From positions 4,278,001 through 4,342,000 of the forward strand of contig CM073197.1 in assembly GCA_037042915.1 (NCBI GenBank): DNA of 64,000 nt, read 5' to 3'. The first letter of the stretch is position 1; each line of letters begins with the position of its first letter. This DNA comes from Auricularia sp. M13 (Eukaryota; Basidiomycota; Agaricomycetes; Auriculariales; Auriculariaceae). Position numbers and translations under genes: made by a program. Of this stretch, positions 34,701 to 45,973 are shown in pieces. The notes below the pieces were generated by a model. The model was given only the letters and a program-made list of their open reading frames with translations. It was not told where the DNA came from and ran no database searches.

Positions 34701-37487
34701 GCAGGGACAATACACAACTGAAGAACACTAGCCACCCACCCCCCATCTCTCGCTGCCATTTCACCTCGCTCATGCACCAGCACAAGATAATCTTCGACCG
34801 TGATCCTTGGCATCCCATCGTCACGCGCACTATGCTGTTCATCGGTCAGTCCACTAACTCCACAGGATTATTTTCCACTCACGCGGCTTTCCTAGCTCCC
34901 CGCTTTCACAACATCTACTCCTCGCTTACGCACCTACATACTCTCTACCCCGACATCCGTGCCGATGTACCCGATTACCGTCAACCCCATCGTTGCTTCG
35001 CAGCTCGCGTCCTTCACTGCGCCTATAACGACGATTTGAAGCTTCCTGCAGCAGAGGATGTACCAACTTACCTCGTGCTCATCCGGCAGGCGACCCTCCC
35101 CCTCCGCCACGACAGCACAGTCCCCCATCGCCATCCTCCGTAAGTTCTTCGTGTTTCTTAACCTCTCTTCTTTCATCGCATCCTGACTACCATTTAATTT
35201 GCTAGCAACATCACGCACAGCGCCGTCGCGTCACACATACCCAGAGCTCTACTTCCCATCGTAATCGCCGTGCGACGTCCATTTCCAGTCGCTCATCCGA
35301 AGATGGTGATCGTCAGCAAGATGAACCCGACCAACCCGTTCCTCAACAGCCTGTGAGTGTTTTTCCGTCCGCGCAAGTCCTCGCGTCCAATGCATCCCTC
35401 TCACCGCCGAATTCAGCGCTCTGTCCCTTCTGCTCCTTCCCCAACCCCGACCACTGTTTCCGAGAACCCTGCCCTTGTTTCTGCACGCATGTTTGCTGCG
35501 CGTTGGGAAGGCCAGGCTGCCGCACCTCGCTACTTTACCGTGTGTCTTTCCTTTGCTCTCGCTAGCACACACTGATACATTTACTTCTGCCTGTCCCGCA
35601 GCGAGCTTCAATATCCGTGCCTCATGCTCCGGTTCTTCCTGTCCAGACCTCTACAACTGTGCTGTCCACATCGGAACTCATCGACCTCACCGTCGATTCC
35701 CCTGAGCCCGTTCCTCTTGACCTGCCCGTCAACCCAAATCCTCCATGCCCATCGCACAGTGATACCTCTGTCCCACCGCATGTTCTTGAACAATTCACGC
35801 GCGACTATCTCGTCCCCGTGAACGGCGCACACTACTTCCCGAGGCGGAGAAATGGCGCGATATGGTCCATATTGACATCCGTGCCGCCTTCTACGCCAGC
35901 CAGCCAGCCTATGTCACGCTCACCGACGCTGTGTGTAATGAGTCAACACTGTCTTTGCAGTCCAAGTCCATCGACAGTGCTGCGCAACTCCTTCTACGCC
36001 TTTCGGAGCAGCTTGCATCGTCGCGCCACCCGTTCGATTACGTACCACAACTCATTGACCTTTCCGAGCTCGACATCGCCGGCGTCAGAGGCCAGTGCTA
36101 CGATGCTCCCTACATGATGTTTCTCGCCAAGCCTGCCATTACCATGTGAGCAAACACATCCTTCTTCCCTGCCGCCCATCTTTTCTGCCCTTCTCACTTA
36201 CTGGCAGTGACCGTGGCATACATACTGGGCCCGCGCTCAGCGTAATCCACCGCGCCATTGAGCTGGCCACGGAACGCTACTGGGATGGCCGTCAGGGCTG
36301 GAAAGTCCCTGTGATCTTACCACTCCATAACCAGGATCAGCTTTCTCGGTTGCGTGCCATTGGCTTCCTCTCTGCCTTGCTCGTATATCACTATAAGGAA
36401 TTGCCAACTGTTGTTCACCCCTTCCTCTTCCTTGTCACATTCGACTCCATGCAGTCTCTCCACCGCTGGACCGATTTCCGCCAGGCTCCCATCTTTTCCG
36501 AAATTGTCCATTTTCTCGACGCTTACCCAAGTTCTGAGCATGGCCTGCTGCCCCAGTCGGACGGTCCTCTTGATGCCGCTGTTCTTGATATCTACCTTGG
36601 GGTGAGTCCTGCTCGTTCCGCGTCCTTCCGCTTTAAATGGAAACACTTACACCCGTGGTTCAGTATGCCCTATGTTCCATACTACCATCGCGCACGCGCG
36701 ATCAGCACGACACTATATTCCTGATCCTTCTCCGAAACTATCTCCTCGGCATTCCACCACCGACGACAGCCGATGATTCCACCTTTGACCGCCTCCTCAC
36801 TGAGCCCCCTCTCATCTACGACGCGTTCCGTACTGGCTTCCACTCTTGCTGTCCAATTGACACTGCCGAAAAACTCTTTCCTCGGGGCGATCAACTGATC
36901 AGTATGCTCACCTCGTCCTGGGGAGGCCCGCCAAAGTGCGCTCGAGATGTTCTTACTCAGGTCGCCTGGCGTTTCACCAATATGGACATCACCGACAGCG
37001 TGTACAACATATCTGTCCTATCACGCTCGCTTGAACGCGCACCATCTCAACAACTTGCCTTCCTCATCGCATTCTTTGCGTGGATGAATGAACCTCTACC
37101 TGAAGAGGGCCCCGACGTCGTCGTGCGTCGTGCTCGTGCGTTCTTGAACGCCTGCACCGGTGTTGAATTCCTTGTCCCTGGCCGCATTGTTACTGTACGT
37201 TATGGGTGTTATGTTTCAAAACCTTGTCGTTCACACCCATGCTCAGATCCAATTCATCGAAGTTCCAGCCGGTCCGACCGTAAGTTACGACAGTCACAGT
37301 AGATGATATCGCTCACCAGCTCCCCTGCCAGCCCCAGCATGAGCTCGCCATTCACGTTTGCTCTCATACGGTCGATATTTCCTGTGGCCCTCGGTCTCGC
37401 CTGATATGCTCCGGTGTTCCACTGCCCCTCTCGGTGTACCTTGATTCCTGCTTCATCTCCTCCTTAGAAACCTTCAACAGCGTCTGA
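31797..37487 (+). CDS. very large Cys/His-module protein, HECT-like character
   Basis: Start ATG 31797 (MSSAHSTLPVDIG). Well-supported exons: 31797-31937, 31992-32147; a Cys/His region from about 33394 to 33840 with three modules (CRTANCPCL, CANPRCQHAISAH, CATCERPYSDH) joined by clean splices; a Pro/Gln/Arg linker; the 34388-35143 block (TMLFIGQSTN, APRFHNIYSSL); 35860-36150; 36210-37195; and a last exon ending ...LETFNSV* at 37487 after an intron of about 40 bp. Exact junctions between 32150-33390 and 35140-35860 are unresolved. Overall layout recalls large, uncharacterised basidiomycete proteins with zinc modules and a HECT-like C-terminal half (HVCSHTVDI near the end). I could not place a HECT catalytic Cys with confidence. 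A TGA at 32284-32286 interrupts one frame unless a weak 66-bp intron is spliced. Confidence 0.55.
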
Positions 37488-37515
37488 TACGAAATCCATG
37501 TACATTCTGCTAGTT

Positions 37516-40177
37516 TCACCCCCTACCAGCCCTACGTACAAACTCCATTTTATCAAATATTATGCTGTTCATGAACGGCAGTTCTTTGGCGCTCAAGTAC
37601 TGTTTTGCCCATGCGCTCCACTGTTCCTTTGTTACGCCCCGTGCGACGGTCATCAGTCGTGAGATTTTGCACAGCAGGTTCTCAAGAACTATTGGACTGT
37701 ACTCCACCTGCTTCAGTGCCGCTGGCGAGAACCGCACCTTGATGTGCTCATCCAACATCGTCAGAGCAAGCTCCACCTCCTCGCCGCAGTTCATGCTGAA
37801 TCCCAACAACTCCAATCCTTTGAACGCGCCTTTGTCTGCGTTCTCAGCCACCCACTTTGCAACATTGGCAATTGTGGGCGCATCACAGATACCCATTTCA
37901 GCCAGCCTGTTGACGAGGTGCAATCGACTCAGCGATGCAGATTTGAACGGCTTCACAGCCAGCGCTGCGATGAACTCGGCCGCTTCATCCCATGTCTTTG
38001 ACTTCGACTCCGTTTCCCCAACGAACTTCTCCCACTCGTCCATCAGGTCGTCCTTGAACCATTTATCCACCTTTTCCTCATCCCACGAAATTTCAGCGCT
38101 GTAGACGCCCCAAATAGTCTGATTTTGCAGATGCTCCTTCGCCGCTTCCTGCTCTGGTGCTTCTCAGCAAAACGGCAATTTTAACGGATGATGGCTCGCT
38201 TACTGCGGTCAAGTCGCTTCTTCCAGGCATTCGAGGGATTGGCCGCAGTGAGTAGTGCCTTCATCTCCTCTGCCGACGTTGGTACGTTGTTCTTCCAATG
38301 AGAGTTGAAGAAGTCCCGAGTTCTTTCGCATTGCCCAGAACCCAGGAATGCCAACCAGTTCGACAGACCGTGACGCGGTCGCGGCACGTCCACTGAGAAT
38401 GCACTTCGTGCCATTCGCATCAATTCCCAAGCTGCTGGGACTGGTTGAAGCTGATCGCCCCTTCGCTGCAGGTCTCGTTGACTCGTTGGATGCTTGCCGT
38501 CCATGTACCAGTCCACAGCTGCAACCCGCGGCGGTGTCAGAGCATTGTTCCCTTCAGCTGTAGCGAAGAAACCGATGCAAATCATCATATCGACCAGATT
38601 TGTTGGTGGATCGCCTGACGCATTGAAGCTGATGTCCTCTGCTGCGACCTTCTTGCCCCATGGCACCTTCTTCTTCTTCTTCCTTTCCTTTCCTGTTCCC
38701 TTCCTGGGCACAGGCTTGACCCTCGCTGGCTGTTTCCCCCCGGGAGACTCGACGCCCGTGTCGCCTTCGCGTTCCTCAATCAGCTCCTTCTCCTCCGGTT
38801 TCCCCCGCGGCAAGCTCAAGGCGCCAGTGCTGTTAGCCGTCAACCTATTGCCTGCCCGCCTTGGTGCTGAAATCCCGCCTCCCCCTGATTCGATTGCATT
38901 CTCCAGCCGCGATATGGTCTCGAGTGTGCCGTTGTTGTCCTTGAACCATATGCTGAGGTAGTTACGCAGCTCCTCTGTGTACCGAACGGCTCTGTGGGGC
39001 TCGCATGGCATTCGATCAATGCGATTGTGACCAAACACCAGATGAGGAACTCTCCCGAGCTTCTGTGCGATGTTCTCGTACGCCCAAATCGCTCGAGACC
39101 GTGCTGCCTGCTGCAGAGCGTCCAACACAGAACCTCGTCCGATGACGTGTCCCAGTGCCTGCCTGACTGTGACAGGCCTCTTGATCTCTCGCCTCAATAG
39201 TGCTTCGACGGTTGGAAACATGGTGACTTCAAACATGCTGATCGCCAGCAGCTCCTGGCATTTTGTCGTTATTGCTGACCATCGAGGTCGCACCGCGCCA
39301 ATCGAGAGCATCACCGAGATGGTAATCGTGTCGTCTGCTCGAGCGTTCGGTTCCAGGTTTGCAACTTCAACAATGATCTCTCTGCAACTTCGTCTTGCCT
39401 TCCCCCACCGTTCTCCTCTTCGACCCTCTGTTCCTGATTGATGTCTGGCCCATCCTCATCGTCCTGACCAGATAGCACATCGTCTCCGCCCGTCCGGCGA
39501 ACGATGCGTTCTTCACCGGCATTGCACGTGTGAGCCAACAGTTCGCCTGTACAAGCCTCATCATACACGAACGCCATGATGCTGCGTGCGAGTGCGTCGA
39601 CCCAGTCGATGCCACTCTGTCCCATAGCAGAATAGACGCCTTCGAGCGGTAAAGCGTCATCCAGGCACTTCATCTTTTCCGTTGGGAAGATCAGATGTGC
39701 CAGCTCTGGCAGTTCGAACAGGGCCCAGTCCTTGATATGCACGAATGACTGGCAAATCTCCACCTGGCTCCCAGCGTGAATCGCAAGCGTGTCGCTGGAA
39801 ATCTGATAAAGGGCTGGTAAGAACCGCATGCACTCCGTCGCGACTCTGACTGCCGCCACCGCCCGAGTATGAGGGTTGGCTATGATCTCCAAACTTCCGG
39901 CCGCAGAAGTTTGTGCCTCTTTCCACTGGCGCAGCGCGTCGAAGCTGGGCCGTTGACGGTCTTTCAGTCTGACGTTTGCGTGTCCGACTTCTGTGACGAG
40001 CGCCTCCCATTCAGTGACCACTGGCGCGATGCCGCCTATTACCGCATTCACTGGGGCCGCGACTTTACTCAGGAAGTGCCGGGGATCTTTAAGATGAACC
40101 CTCCGCTCTCGCAGAGACTGAGTACTGCACTGTGGGAAGTCCAGGACATGTGGAGAGCAGCCTACGACCTGCGACAC
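37516..40177 (-). CDS. large element-borne protein of unknown function
   Basis: Exons about 38204-40177 and 37516-38162, joined by a 41-bp GTAAGC...GAG intron that keeps frame (KKRLDRKAPEQEAAKEHLQN). Features: a helical N-terminal half (ALPLEGVYSAMGQSGIDWVD, IKDWALFELPELAHLIFP), an acidic stretch, a second half with LGRVPHLVFGHNRIDRMP, a Lys-rich linker (GKERKKKKKVPWGKK), SWLGF-type blocks and a helical C-terminus (ALAVKPFKSASLSRLHLVNR). No domain recognised. A frame change near 39370-39400 has no good splice pair and may be an indel. The start is uncertain: the ATG at 40177 would overlap the divergent gene starting at 40094 by 84 bp. Confidence 0.6.
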
Positions 40178-42922
40178 TCAGGAACAGCGCCTGAAGTCCA
40201 GCAGCACTGGGAGAGCAACGCGCCAGTACATCTCTGTCGGCTACTGACTCTTTCGCACAATTACCTGGCGTACCATCGTGGGACTTCGTTCGAGATTCGT
40301 GACGCACTGGCTGAATTCCAGAGAGCGCTTTTGGAAATCAGGGGCTGGTGCCAGTACTGCATTGCTCTAGGAGTCAGTGGCACGGAGCTGCGAGATCCGA
40401 GAACAACATTGGACCCAGCAGGGCGCGCAGAAGGAGTGTACGCTCGTGGAGTCTTTTTCTGGGCGGAGAGCGACACTCAGGCTGCGAATGACGCAAGGCG
40501 CTTCGCCGGGCACACACCAGTGTGGCTTGTGGAGCGCTACACCGAGCAGCACCATCAGATGGTGCGAGAACGAGCGGCGGAAGGGAAGAGTGAAAGGGGG
40601 AAGGTGTTGTGGTTGCGAGAAGAACACGCATACGGGAGTGCAATCGAATTCGATGTGCGTGCGGATCGGTTGGAAAAGCCGAATGCGTTTGCCATGCTCG
40701 CGCAAACTCAATTTTACGAGAAGGGCATGGAGCGCTGGCGACTGGGGAAGCAGAAGGAGACGGATGGAGAGGAGACAGGCACGAACATCGAGCTCATGCA
40801 GATTGTAGCAGAGGAGGAGTCGAGGCACAGGCAAGACGAAGGCGAGAATGACTCCAAGTTGGAAGGGCAACACGGTGGAGAGACAACTGAAGGGCCAGCA
40901 GAACCAGAAGGACCAAGCGAGACAGCGATGTCATCGGCCACGTATGCTGGTGTTCTCGCAGACGCGAACGTGCGTAAACGTAAGGGTGAGCGAAAAGGAT
41001 CATAATTTAAGCGGAATATGGTGAGGCTGACAATGTAATGGTGCGCAGATGGGGCCCGTAGTTCGACAGCGCCGCAGGGAGAGCACAAGCGTCGACGAAA
41101 TAACCGAACAGAGGTTCTGGAGAAAGAGACCGGGCAAGACTACCGCACGGCAACACAGAGTCACGAGCTGTATGTTTCGAGCAACGTCCCCGATCTGGAT
41201 TGGAACCTTGCACCGCCATGGTTTCCTCGACCGGTTTGTGACATGCGGCAGGTCATGGAACTAGTCGACTGGTCGGCTCGACGACAAGCCGATCTCACGG
41301 CGACAGTGCAGGAGGCCCGAATACCCTTGAAAATGTTCGGTGAGGGTGAGGCGAAGGAGAGCGCAGTGCCGGGTATTCTGGGCTTCCTGAATGCATACAT
41401 CGGCAAGGGCACAAACACGCGCAAGGCGACTCCTCCAACGGTAATGCGCTCGCTCTTCACCTGGGTGCAACTCAGACCATACCTATTGAGGAAAATGGCC
41501 AGCGAATCTTTCGACGGGAGCGTGCTGCTGAAATCGAACGACTGGCGCAAGGTGCTGAAGGCCGTCAGCCAGGACGGGGAGTGGCCCAGACTGATCGATG
41601 CGCTTGGTCTGGAGCTGTCTGGACAAGAGGGAGCACGGGAACGTGCTGACGATGATGAGCCAGAAGGGTCTGATGAAGAAGGCGAATGGGAGGATGTTGC
41701 CGACGATGGGAGGATGGCGGGTGAAATTTTGATTGGGCAGACGAGTCCCAGCGTGTACAGCTGGGATGAAAGCAGGCAACCAGCAGCCAGGGACGCCAAT
41801 GTTTGCATGGTCGGCAGCTATACGCCAACTCGGGATCTTTTTGACGGTCCTGACGCCAAGTTCGATGAGCCAGAAGGGAGGACGGAGAAGGAGCGTGGCC
41901 GGGTGGAGCCAAACAACTGGTCGCCATCAGCTTGTACCACATTCGTCTGGCAGTTTAACGACCGCGCGCCACCAGACGAGGCATGGGGAATGGTGGAGGC
42001 CAGCAGGGAGGAGATGGAAGAGGCTTCTTCCCACGGGGCCGGAGTCGAATGGTGGGACTACACCATGAATCGGCGACTACTTCTGCCACCGGAGACGGAT
42101 GCGCTTGTGGTTCTCGGCGGCGAGAGGTTACTGCGCCAAGTTGTATACCGCCTTCGAGATGCAAGCAGCTCGACCACCGTCTCATCGCGTAATGTTTGGC
42201 CCGCCAGGGTGCCAGGCAGACGAGCAGCAGAGGTATGGCAGACCGGGGTAAATCGGCTGAGGGACTGGGCAAAGAGGACGGAAATCGGCAGGACACAGCA
42301 ACTCGAATTGGGAGAAGTTGAAAAGACAAGTACATTGAGACCAAGGGAGTTCAAGAACCTGCGCCACTTCCTGAGCTCGACGAAGGAGAATGCGATGTTC
42401 GAAGGCTGCCCCCTAGAGCCTTACAACGGTGGAGACTTGTGGCTGACTGAGGAATGGCGACGACTACTGCTGTACGACGTTGCAGAGCACGAATTCCGGC
42501 ACACAGTGTTCACTCTGGATCTTGTCATCCGCCTGAGCCACCCAGAGGTCGCCAGTCTGCACCGAGAAGGTCCTGGAGAGAGATTCAATCTCCTTTCGCA
42601 ATGCTGGGGAGCTGGTGGATTCTCCCCGGACTACAAGGAGGGAAACTGGCTGTGTTCATCGGAGCGTTGGAAGCGAGCGAGGGCCCTGCGGACATTCTGT
42701 GGGTTCATGCGGTACTGGCCACGTGCATGGGAAACGTTGCCATCGGACGAGGAGGAACGTGGACTTGAGGAGCTGAATGATGAAGACGAGATGGGGAAGA
42801 TCGAAAAAAAGGTCTGGAGAACGTATCTGCAGATTCACTGGGATTACACACGATCGGTCGGTTTCTTGCCGTTCGTACGGCCCGAATTGCCTGCAGCTCT
42901 TGAGGAGCGGCTCTCAATGTAA
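40094..42922 (+). CDS. 921-aa element-borne protein of unknown function
   Basis: Exons 40094-40985 and 41049-42922 with a 63-bp GTGAGC...CAG intron; the frame is open throughout. It starts MNPPLSQRLSTALWEVQDMW. Trp- and Arg-rich, with YLAYHRGTSFEIRDALAEFQ, a long charged middle (Glu-rich, QIVAEEESRHRQDEGEND), DWNLAPPWFPRPVCDMRQVM, an acidic insert (DDDEPEGSDEEGEWEDVADD) and a C-terminal region with WRRLLLYDVAEHEFRHTVFT (an HEFRH string, not a classic HExxH site in context) and CWGAGGFSPDYKEGNWLCSS. No family recognised. The frame is also open upstream to 39869, so the start could be earlier. It is divergent from the 37516-40177 gene, and the pair is likely co-regulated. Confidence 0.75.
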
Positions 42923-43046
42923 ATAGGTAGTAGCCGTTTACGAAGAATGTATGACGTGTTTGAGCGCTTCAGCAAACGAGGTCGAGTGGGTGGAGTGGGG
43001 CCGGACCCAAAGGTGCTAACTTGACCGTGAACCATCAGCACCAGCA

Positions 43047-43368
43047 ATGTCCAACGATACCACGCAGACGATGAACAACAACGAGCATGCAAGGATCATG
43101 CAGGTGTGTGCTTATGATTACTGGCGGACATGCTCGAAAGCTGACGGGGACCGAGGGTACCATACACATCGACTTAAAGGACTGCCCGAGGAGCAGATTC
43201 GTGCATGGGTCGTTAGCCCCAAGGACTTCAATGCTCGTATGCACGCAATGCGGTGTGCACTTCGAGTCACAGGAAGCCGAGTATCAAGTGCCCAGAACGG
43301 CGTTGGATAGGGCCCCTAATGGTGATGTCATCGAGATTGAAATAACAGGCGTGCCGAAGAGGATGTAA
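43047..43368 (+). CDS. 89-aa CxxC element-borne protein
   Basis: Exons 43047-43103 and 43156-43368 with a 52-bp GTGTGT...GAG intron. It starts MSNDTTQTMNNNEHARIMQ, continues GTIHIDLKDCPRSRFVHGSL and holds a CTQCGVHF motif in the middle, ending EIEITGVPKRM. One more Cys upstream (KDCPR) could help bind a metal. Function unknown. It starts 124 bp after the 921-aa gene and ends 9 bp from the end of the convergent transposase gene, so the two transcripts overlap at their 3' ends. Confidence 0.65.
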
Positions 43369-43377
43369 AGCATAAGA

Positions 43378-45392
43378 TTAGAATACATCTGGAAATATGT
43401 GCCTGCAAAAATGAAGAGCGAGAATCCACCAATGGCGACGAACGGGAGGTTGTGGGGAGTTGAGATCTGTGCGAGTAGAAACATAGTTATAGAGGTCGGC
43501 AAGCTGGTCGTGATTTAGAGGGCATTCGGGGGGGAGGACATCAACACGGGAGAAACGAGAAGGACGATGAGGGCCGGGATGCGCGGGTTCATCTGCGTGG
43601 GAATTATTGTCAACATTGGACCGTAGGATGTGGCGATCCTGAAGCGCCTCCCAGTCGACGCCGTACTGCGCAAGGTCATCTTCTAATACTGGCTCTGCGA
43701 CAGTATTGTCATCGAGGGGGAAGTGGCGCGGTAGATCGTAGCCACGCAGGCCGTTGCGAATGTGGCCGTAGTGGTACATGGAGATGGGCGACTCATGGGT
43801 GCGAGCAGAGAGCTGACGGTTGCTAGCAGCGATATCCATCGGATGATTGTTCCAGTGGTTGGCCCAGGTTGAGAGCTCATCGTTGATGACGGACAGAAAC
43901 ATGTGGTGTAGGAGCCAAATGTGCGCGGCATTGCCACCATCTAGGCCATCGTAGAACTCGAGCTCGCGAAAGAACGAGTACCACTTGTCGACGACATTGC
44001 GCACCACATCAACCCAAAGCCGCTCGATGCGAATGTTGTCGACGCTCCTACAGGATCGGTCGATAGTCAGTATTGTAGAGATGGCTACATACAGGAAGGA
44101 CATACCTGCCCCAGAGATACGATAGAACACCTCGCAGAGCGGCCATGGCGTTCGCGACTTCGACATTCTCCATGCCGCAGTCACCCCGACAGCGATGAGG
44201 CGTGACCCCTGTCGCTGAGCGGATGGAATTGAACAAGTCGAGAACAGTTGCGGCACGATTGTTGTTGCTGGCGCGGATGCCGAGGACGTAGCGCGAGTAT
44301 CCGTCAATGAAAGCATGTATGACGATTTTCCAGCAGATAAGGCCTGACGGCGAGTGAGGTGGGAAAAAAACATGCATAGGAGAGGCGTACCATGCTGCCC
44401 ATCATGGTGCCACAGCGAATTTGGTCCAGCAACTCGGTAGATTCGACGCTCGGGGAGAGGACGTCGAAAGCGTCGCGTGCGCTGAGTAACGCGGCGAATA
44501 GATGCTGAAACACGATCTTTCTGGACCTTGTGACCATTATCGCGAAGAGCACCAATGACAAGACGGCGACCATAGGAGGGATACTGGACGAGGATGGATG
44601 CGACGAGCCGGTCGAGTTCAAAATTGGACATTGTGGAAAATGCATTGACACGGGAGTATGGATTGCGAATGGGATTTTGATTGGGAAAATGCTGGAACGC
44701 AGGCGCGCACCGAGAGCCAAGTCCATGCTCTAGCTGTCGGCGACGGATGGTACGGGGAGATACACCAAGGTTAGCGGCAATGGAAACCTTGGATCGATGA
44801 AGGAGCGAGGTCCGAAGGAGGACAGGGTAAATATCCTTGCGCGGCCGACCACGAGGTCTTGAAGTGGATGACTGTGTTGCAGAGGCAGAATAAAGCTCGG
44901 TGATCTAGAGTGATGTGAGCGAATTGGCGGAGAGGATATAATATAACAACGAACATCGATTGGATGCGGAGGATCGTGGATACGTGTTGCAGCTTGATCA
45001 AGGTCTTTGAGCATGTCATGGAGGCTCTGGCGCAGAGTCTCTCGTTCATCTCGAGGGAGCAGTCCATCATGCTGTGAACGAATGGGATGAGAGGTTGGCC
45101 AGGCATGGGAAGACGGGAATTTCTTGCGCACATGGATAGATAGGTCCAAGAAATCTAAGACGCGTCGGCGAGTGTTGGGAATGTGATTGGGCAGGGCCGC
45201 GGTACGGTTTGGGATGTTCACAGCGAGAGATACATCGCGCTCAAGCTCATGGTACAGAGCACGAAGCTCGCTGGCATTCGAGATGGACATGGGTGAGTAA
45301 GAAAGGAGAGAGTCGGCGGCTTGCGATGGCCGGTGTGTGGTGATGAGTAATGATACGTGCGTACTTGGCAGGGCAGAGATGAGCTGATTCAT
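43378..45392 (-). CDS. DDE integrase-type (rve-like) transposase
   Basis: Exons 44955-45392, 44391-44904, 44106-44343 and 43378-44047; introns 50, 47 and 58 bp; 619 aa with no break. The N-terminal part is helical with a helix-turn-helix-like block (GRPRKDIYPVLLRTSLLHRS, AANLGVSPRTIRRRQLEHG). The catalytic core has Asp314 (SLWHHDGQHG), Asp372 (HRCRGDCGMENV) and Glu405 (DNIRIERLWVDV), giving D-57-D-32-E. AHIWLLHHMFL and WNNHPM follow. It matches the basidiomycete integrase-core family that I know from many genomes. The start could also be ATG 45290 (MSISNASELRAL). A last 3' intron after LADLYNY is possible and would change only the C-terminus. All three catalytic acids are present, so it may be active. 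Confidence 0.85.
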
Positions 45393-45903
45393 GCTTGATT
45401 GCCGGGATCAGGGGAACAGGCGGGAATAGGGGGGAATGGGCGGGAATGGATGATGGGAACGGGAAAGCTTTGTTTGTTCAGAGGAATCAAGTTGAAGATG
45501 AACAACGACCAAGAGGGGGAATGGGCGCTAATCACTTTGATTAACGGAGGCAGTGCAGATCCTGGGCGCCTATTCCCGCCCATTCCCGCCCAATCCCGCC
45601 TATTCCCCCCTATTCCCGCCTATTCCCGCGTTTTCCCGCCTATTCCCCCTTGACATGTTTTTCGCGGGTCGGTCCGATTTTTGTCCAGGAAACGACCGGA
45701 TACGGAAGTCGGTATTTTCCGATGCAGAACTGCCCCGCGGCCCCCCGCCACCTCGCGACTCAACACCTGTTGCCTAGAACGCACGGTGTTCACGCCAGTG
45801 GTAATCAGGGCATCATCATATGTCAAAAGGAGCACAGCGCGCCCTCCGAAAGGGGCTGCAAGTGTGTGCCGATTGCTCCAGTGAGTGGAGGAGCGGAGCA
45901 AGT
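45393..45903. repeat. right subterminal GGGAAT arrays
   Basis: The inner array is in + orientation at 45410-45450 and the outer array inverted at 45568-45650 (ATTCCCGCC units), the mirror image of the left end. Next to it lies GTCCAGGAAACGACCGG, the counterpart of the left GTTCCTGGACAAAAA motif. No gene. Confidence 0.85.
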
Positions 45904-45971
45904 CGGAGTGTTCGGTCGGGCCCGACCGACGAAAAAATTTCGGAGATTCCACTTTCTTATGCAAAGCACTG
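45904..45971. repeat. right terminal inverted repeat, 68 bp
   Basis: Uninterrupted copy ending TTATGCAAAGCACTG at 45971, followed by the TA target at 45972-45973. Confidence 0.95.
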
Positions 45972-45973
45972 TA

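Larger units (their letters stand above)
30472..45971. mobile_element. 15.5-kb TA-flanked integrase-type DNA transposon
   Basis: Ends are CAGTGCTTTGCATA...(reverse)...identical, flanked by TA at 30470-30471 and 45972-45973. Ignoring the nested MITE, the terminal inverted repeats are 68 bp and perfect: 30472-30485 plus 30969-31022 on the left, 45904-45971 on the right. Inside them both ends share a GTTCCTGGACAAAAA-type motif (31203-31220; reverse at 45670-45695) and GGGAAT arrays arranged as mirror images. Cargo: large Cys/His-module protein, two unknown large proteins, an 89-aa CxxC protein and a DDE integrase-type transposase. Without the MITE and its TA the element is 15,017 bp. I cannot match the TA target plus this transposase type to a named superfamily. 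Confidence 0.85.

Noticed and set aside
42475-42510. HEFRH as a metalloprotease site in the 921-aa protein
   Set aside because: Only the string HE-F-R-H fits; the flanking residues and protein context give no zincin support.
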